Made by a program: the position numbers and the translations under genes. This document shows positions 6,061 to 6,668 of a DNA stretch of 6,668 nt, one piece after another. The notes under the pieces are model-generated. The model saw only the letters and a list, made by a program, of their open reading frames with translations, was not told the origin of the DNA and ran no database searches. The DNA comes from SHZT01 sp945889655 (GTDB lineage: Bacteria > Gemmatimonadota > Gemmatimonadetes > Gemmatimonadales > GWC2-71-9): assembly GCA_945889655.1 (NCBI GenBank), contig CAMDCH010000149.1, forward strand, positions 1-6,668, given 5' to 3'. Each line of letters starts with the position of its first letter. Positions within the stretch are counted from its first letter, which is position 1.

Positions 6061-6277
6061 ATGCTGCCGGCGCTGACCGACAAGCGCCTTTCGCCGTGGG
6101 ACTTCCAGCTCCTGCTCCTCCTGGTGGTGCTGGGAGAACTGGACGTCGTCGAGCTACGCGAACTCAAGGTGTCCGCGGTCAGCAAGAAGCTCGATCGTAC
6201 CGAGGACAGCGTACCAAGTCCCTGAACCGTCTGACCCTCATGGGCTACTTGATCTGCTGTTCACCCGTGTGGGTTGA
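6061..6277 (+). pseudogene. Frameshifted winged-helix (MarR-like) DNA-binding protein
   Basis: Reading from the ATG at 6061 gives 54 residues before a stop at 6223-6225. Its Leu-rich helix LSPWDFQLLLLLVVLGELDV and the helix-turn-helix start KVSAVSKKLDRTEDSV look like a winged-helix domain cut off in its recognition helix. Moving one base back near 6211-6213 restores the expected continuation TKSLNRLTLMGYL, as in MarR-like proteins. A second step back near 6247-6249 adds DLLFTRVG and ends at TGA 6275-6277, giving about 71 residues. Both repairs equal loss of one base from a two-base run. There is no clear ribosome binding site. It lies just before a phage portal fragment, so it may be a phage gene, but a chromosomal regulator is also possible. 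Whether it is a true pseudogene or sequencing error is open. Confidence 0.5.
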
Positions 6278-6294
6278 CCGCGGCGCTCAAGTGA

Positions 6295-6668
6295 ATGGGA
6301 CTGCAGCGCACGGCCAAGCCCAAGGCGCAGGCGTGGGCGGGTGCGAAGCAGGATCGACTCGTCCTCGACTGGGTGTGGAGTCACCTCAGCGCGGACCAGG
6401 AAATCCAGGGCAATCTACCGACGCTGCGCGCCCGTGCTCGCGAGCTCGTGAAGACGACGCCTGGGCCAAGCGGTACACCCGCCTCATGGAGAAGAACGTC
6501 GTCGGCCCGCGCGGCATGCGCTTGCAAGCGCGTCTTGCCCGTGCCGGCGGACTACCCAACAAGGAAGTCAACGATAAGATCGGGTAACCACCCGCAGTTG
6601 GGTTCGCCGTCACCTTGCACCGACGTTTCACAATCGGATACGGCATGGTGCATGATCGGACGTGGCGA
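6295..6668 (+). pseudogene. Phage portal protein fragment, lambda family, frameshifted and cut by the window end
   Basis: From the ATG at 6295, 53 residues run in one frame: MGLQRTAKPKAQ, then the pattern DWVWSHLSADQEIQGNLPTL and RARARELVK. The next frame (6453-6584) continues with DDAWAKRYTRLMEKNVVGPR and GMRLQARLARAGGLPNKEVN before TAA at 6585. Together they match the N-terminal region of lambda-family portal proteins, where a LRARxRxLV segment precedes a NP/DxxAxR helix and NVVGxxGxxLQ. The portal is the dodecameric DNA gateway of the phage head. The join at 6451-6456 fits loss of one A (AAGAACGAC to AAGACGAC). After 6585, portal-like residues (SPCT, then RFTI and RTWR) reappear in alternating frames, which I hold only loosely. 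Portal proteins are about 500 residues, so most of the gene lies beyond the window. The ATG overlaps a preceding TGA; no upstream terminase gene is visible. Confidence 0.65.

Larger units (their letters stand above)
6061..6668 (+). mobile_element. Possible prophage edge or remnant
   Basis: The portal-like fragment directly follows a host gene and its hairpin, with only a small winged-helix frame between. A complete lambda-type head module would have terminase genes before the portal; they are missing here, so if real this is a deleted or decayed prophage, or a join between host and phage sequence. No integrase, tRNA gene or attachment-site repeat is visible. The rest would lie to the right of the window. 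Confidence 0.4.

Noticed and set aside
6013..6120. A tRNA gene or phage attachment site next to the host/phage junction
   Set aside because: No cloverleaf, TTCGA-type T-loop or repeated core could be found around the junction.
6211..6225. Programmed ribosomal frameshifting in the winged-helix gene
   Set aside because: No slippery heptamer or downstream structure was seen, and further breaks of the same kind follow nearby. Deletions or sequence error explain it more simply.
6009..6587. A continuous 192-codon plus-strand frame as one intact gene
   Set aside because: Its first 65 or so residues are an out-of-frame reading of the hairpin and winged-helix region, and its middle is Gly/Gln/Arg shadow. 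Only short parts (SLNRLTLMGYL and the AWAKRYTRLMEKNVVG part) look like protein, and both belong to the broken genes described.
1..6668. CRISPR arrays, insertion sequences or toxin-antitoxin pairs
   Set aside because: No regularly spaced repeats, transposase-like frames, terminal inverted repeats or small overlapping gene pairs of that kind were seen.

Overview
The window is a GC-rich, gene-dense bacterial segment. The genes are tightly packed and the longest reading frames on the opposite strands are shadows of real genes. The mix of a MacAB/Lol-like efflux operon, a short cytosolic family 2 glycosyltransferase and a secreted DUF3108 protein, with signal-peptide cleavage after an Ala-Ala pair, suggests a diderm bacterium, possibly Gemmatimonadota or a relative. 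That placement is an impression from gene style, not a computed result.

Left two-thirds (25-4249, minus strand): a four-gene transport operon. In transcription order it holds a HlyD/MacA-type periplasmic adaptor (4249-3017), an ABC ATPase of the LolD/MacB type (2992-2321) and two different FtsX/MacB-type permeases (2324-1185 and 1188-25). ATPase and first permease, and then the two permeases, are joined by ATGA stop/start overlaps. The likely machine is a tripartite ABC exporter in which one ATPase energises a permease pair and the adaptor reaches across the periplasm. No outer-membrane TolC-like gene is visible. The substrate is unknown.

Middle (4250-4441): a 192-base divergent intergenic region with a perfect 8+8 inverted repeat and a -10-like TATCAT only eight bases before the glycosyltransferase ATG. 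No Shine-Dalgarno is visible there, so the glycosyltransferase may be translated from a leaderless mRNA.

Right (4442-6012, plus strand): a two-gene unit, the family 2 glycosyltransferase and, through a GTGA overlap, a secreted DUF3108 protein. A strong GC hairpin follows directly after the stop codon.

Far right (6061-6668, plus strand): two broken reading frames. The first reads as a winged-helix DNA-binding protein, the second as the N-terminal part of a lambda-family phage portal protein. Both need small frame corrections, and the three that can be placed look like loss of one base from a two-base run. This is either a decaying prophage edge or error-prone sequence at a contig end. The 18-base C run at the left edge also looks like a contig end. 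I see no new biological system that I can defend. The most informative places to look are the phage-like right edge, the unusual glycosyltransferase active-site motif and the divergent control region.
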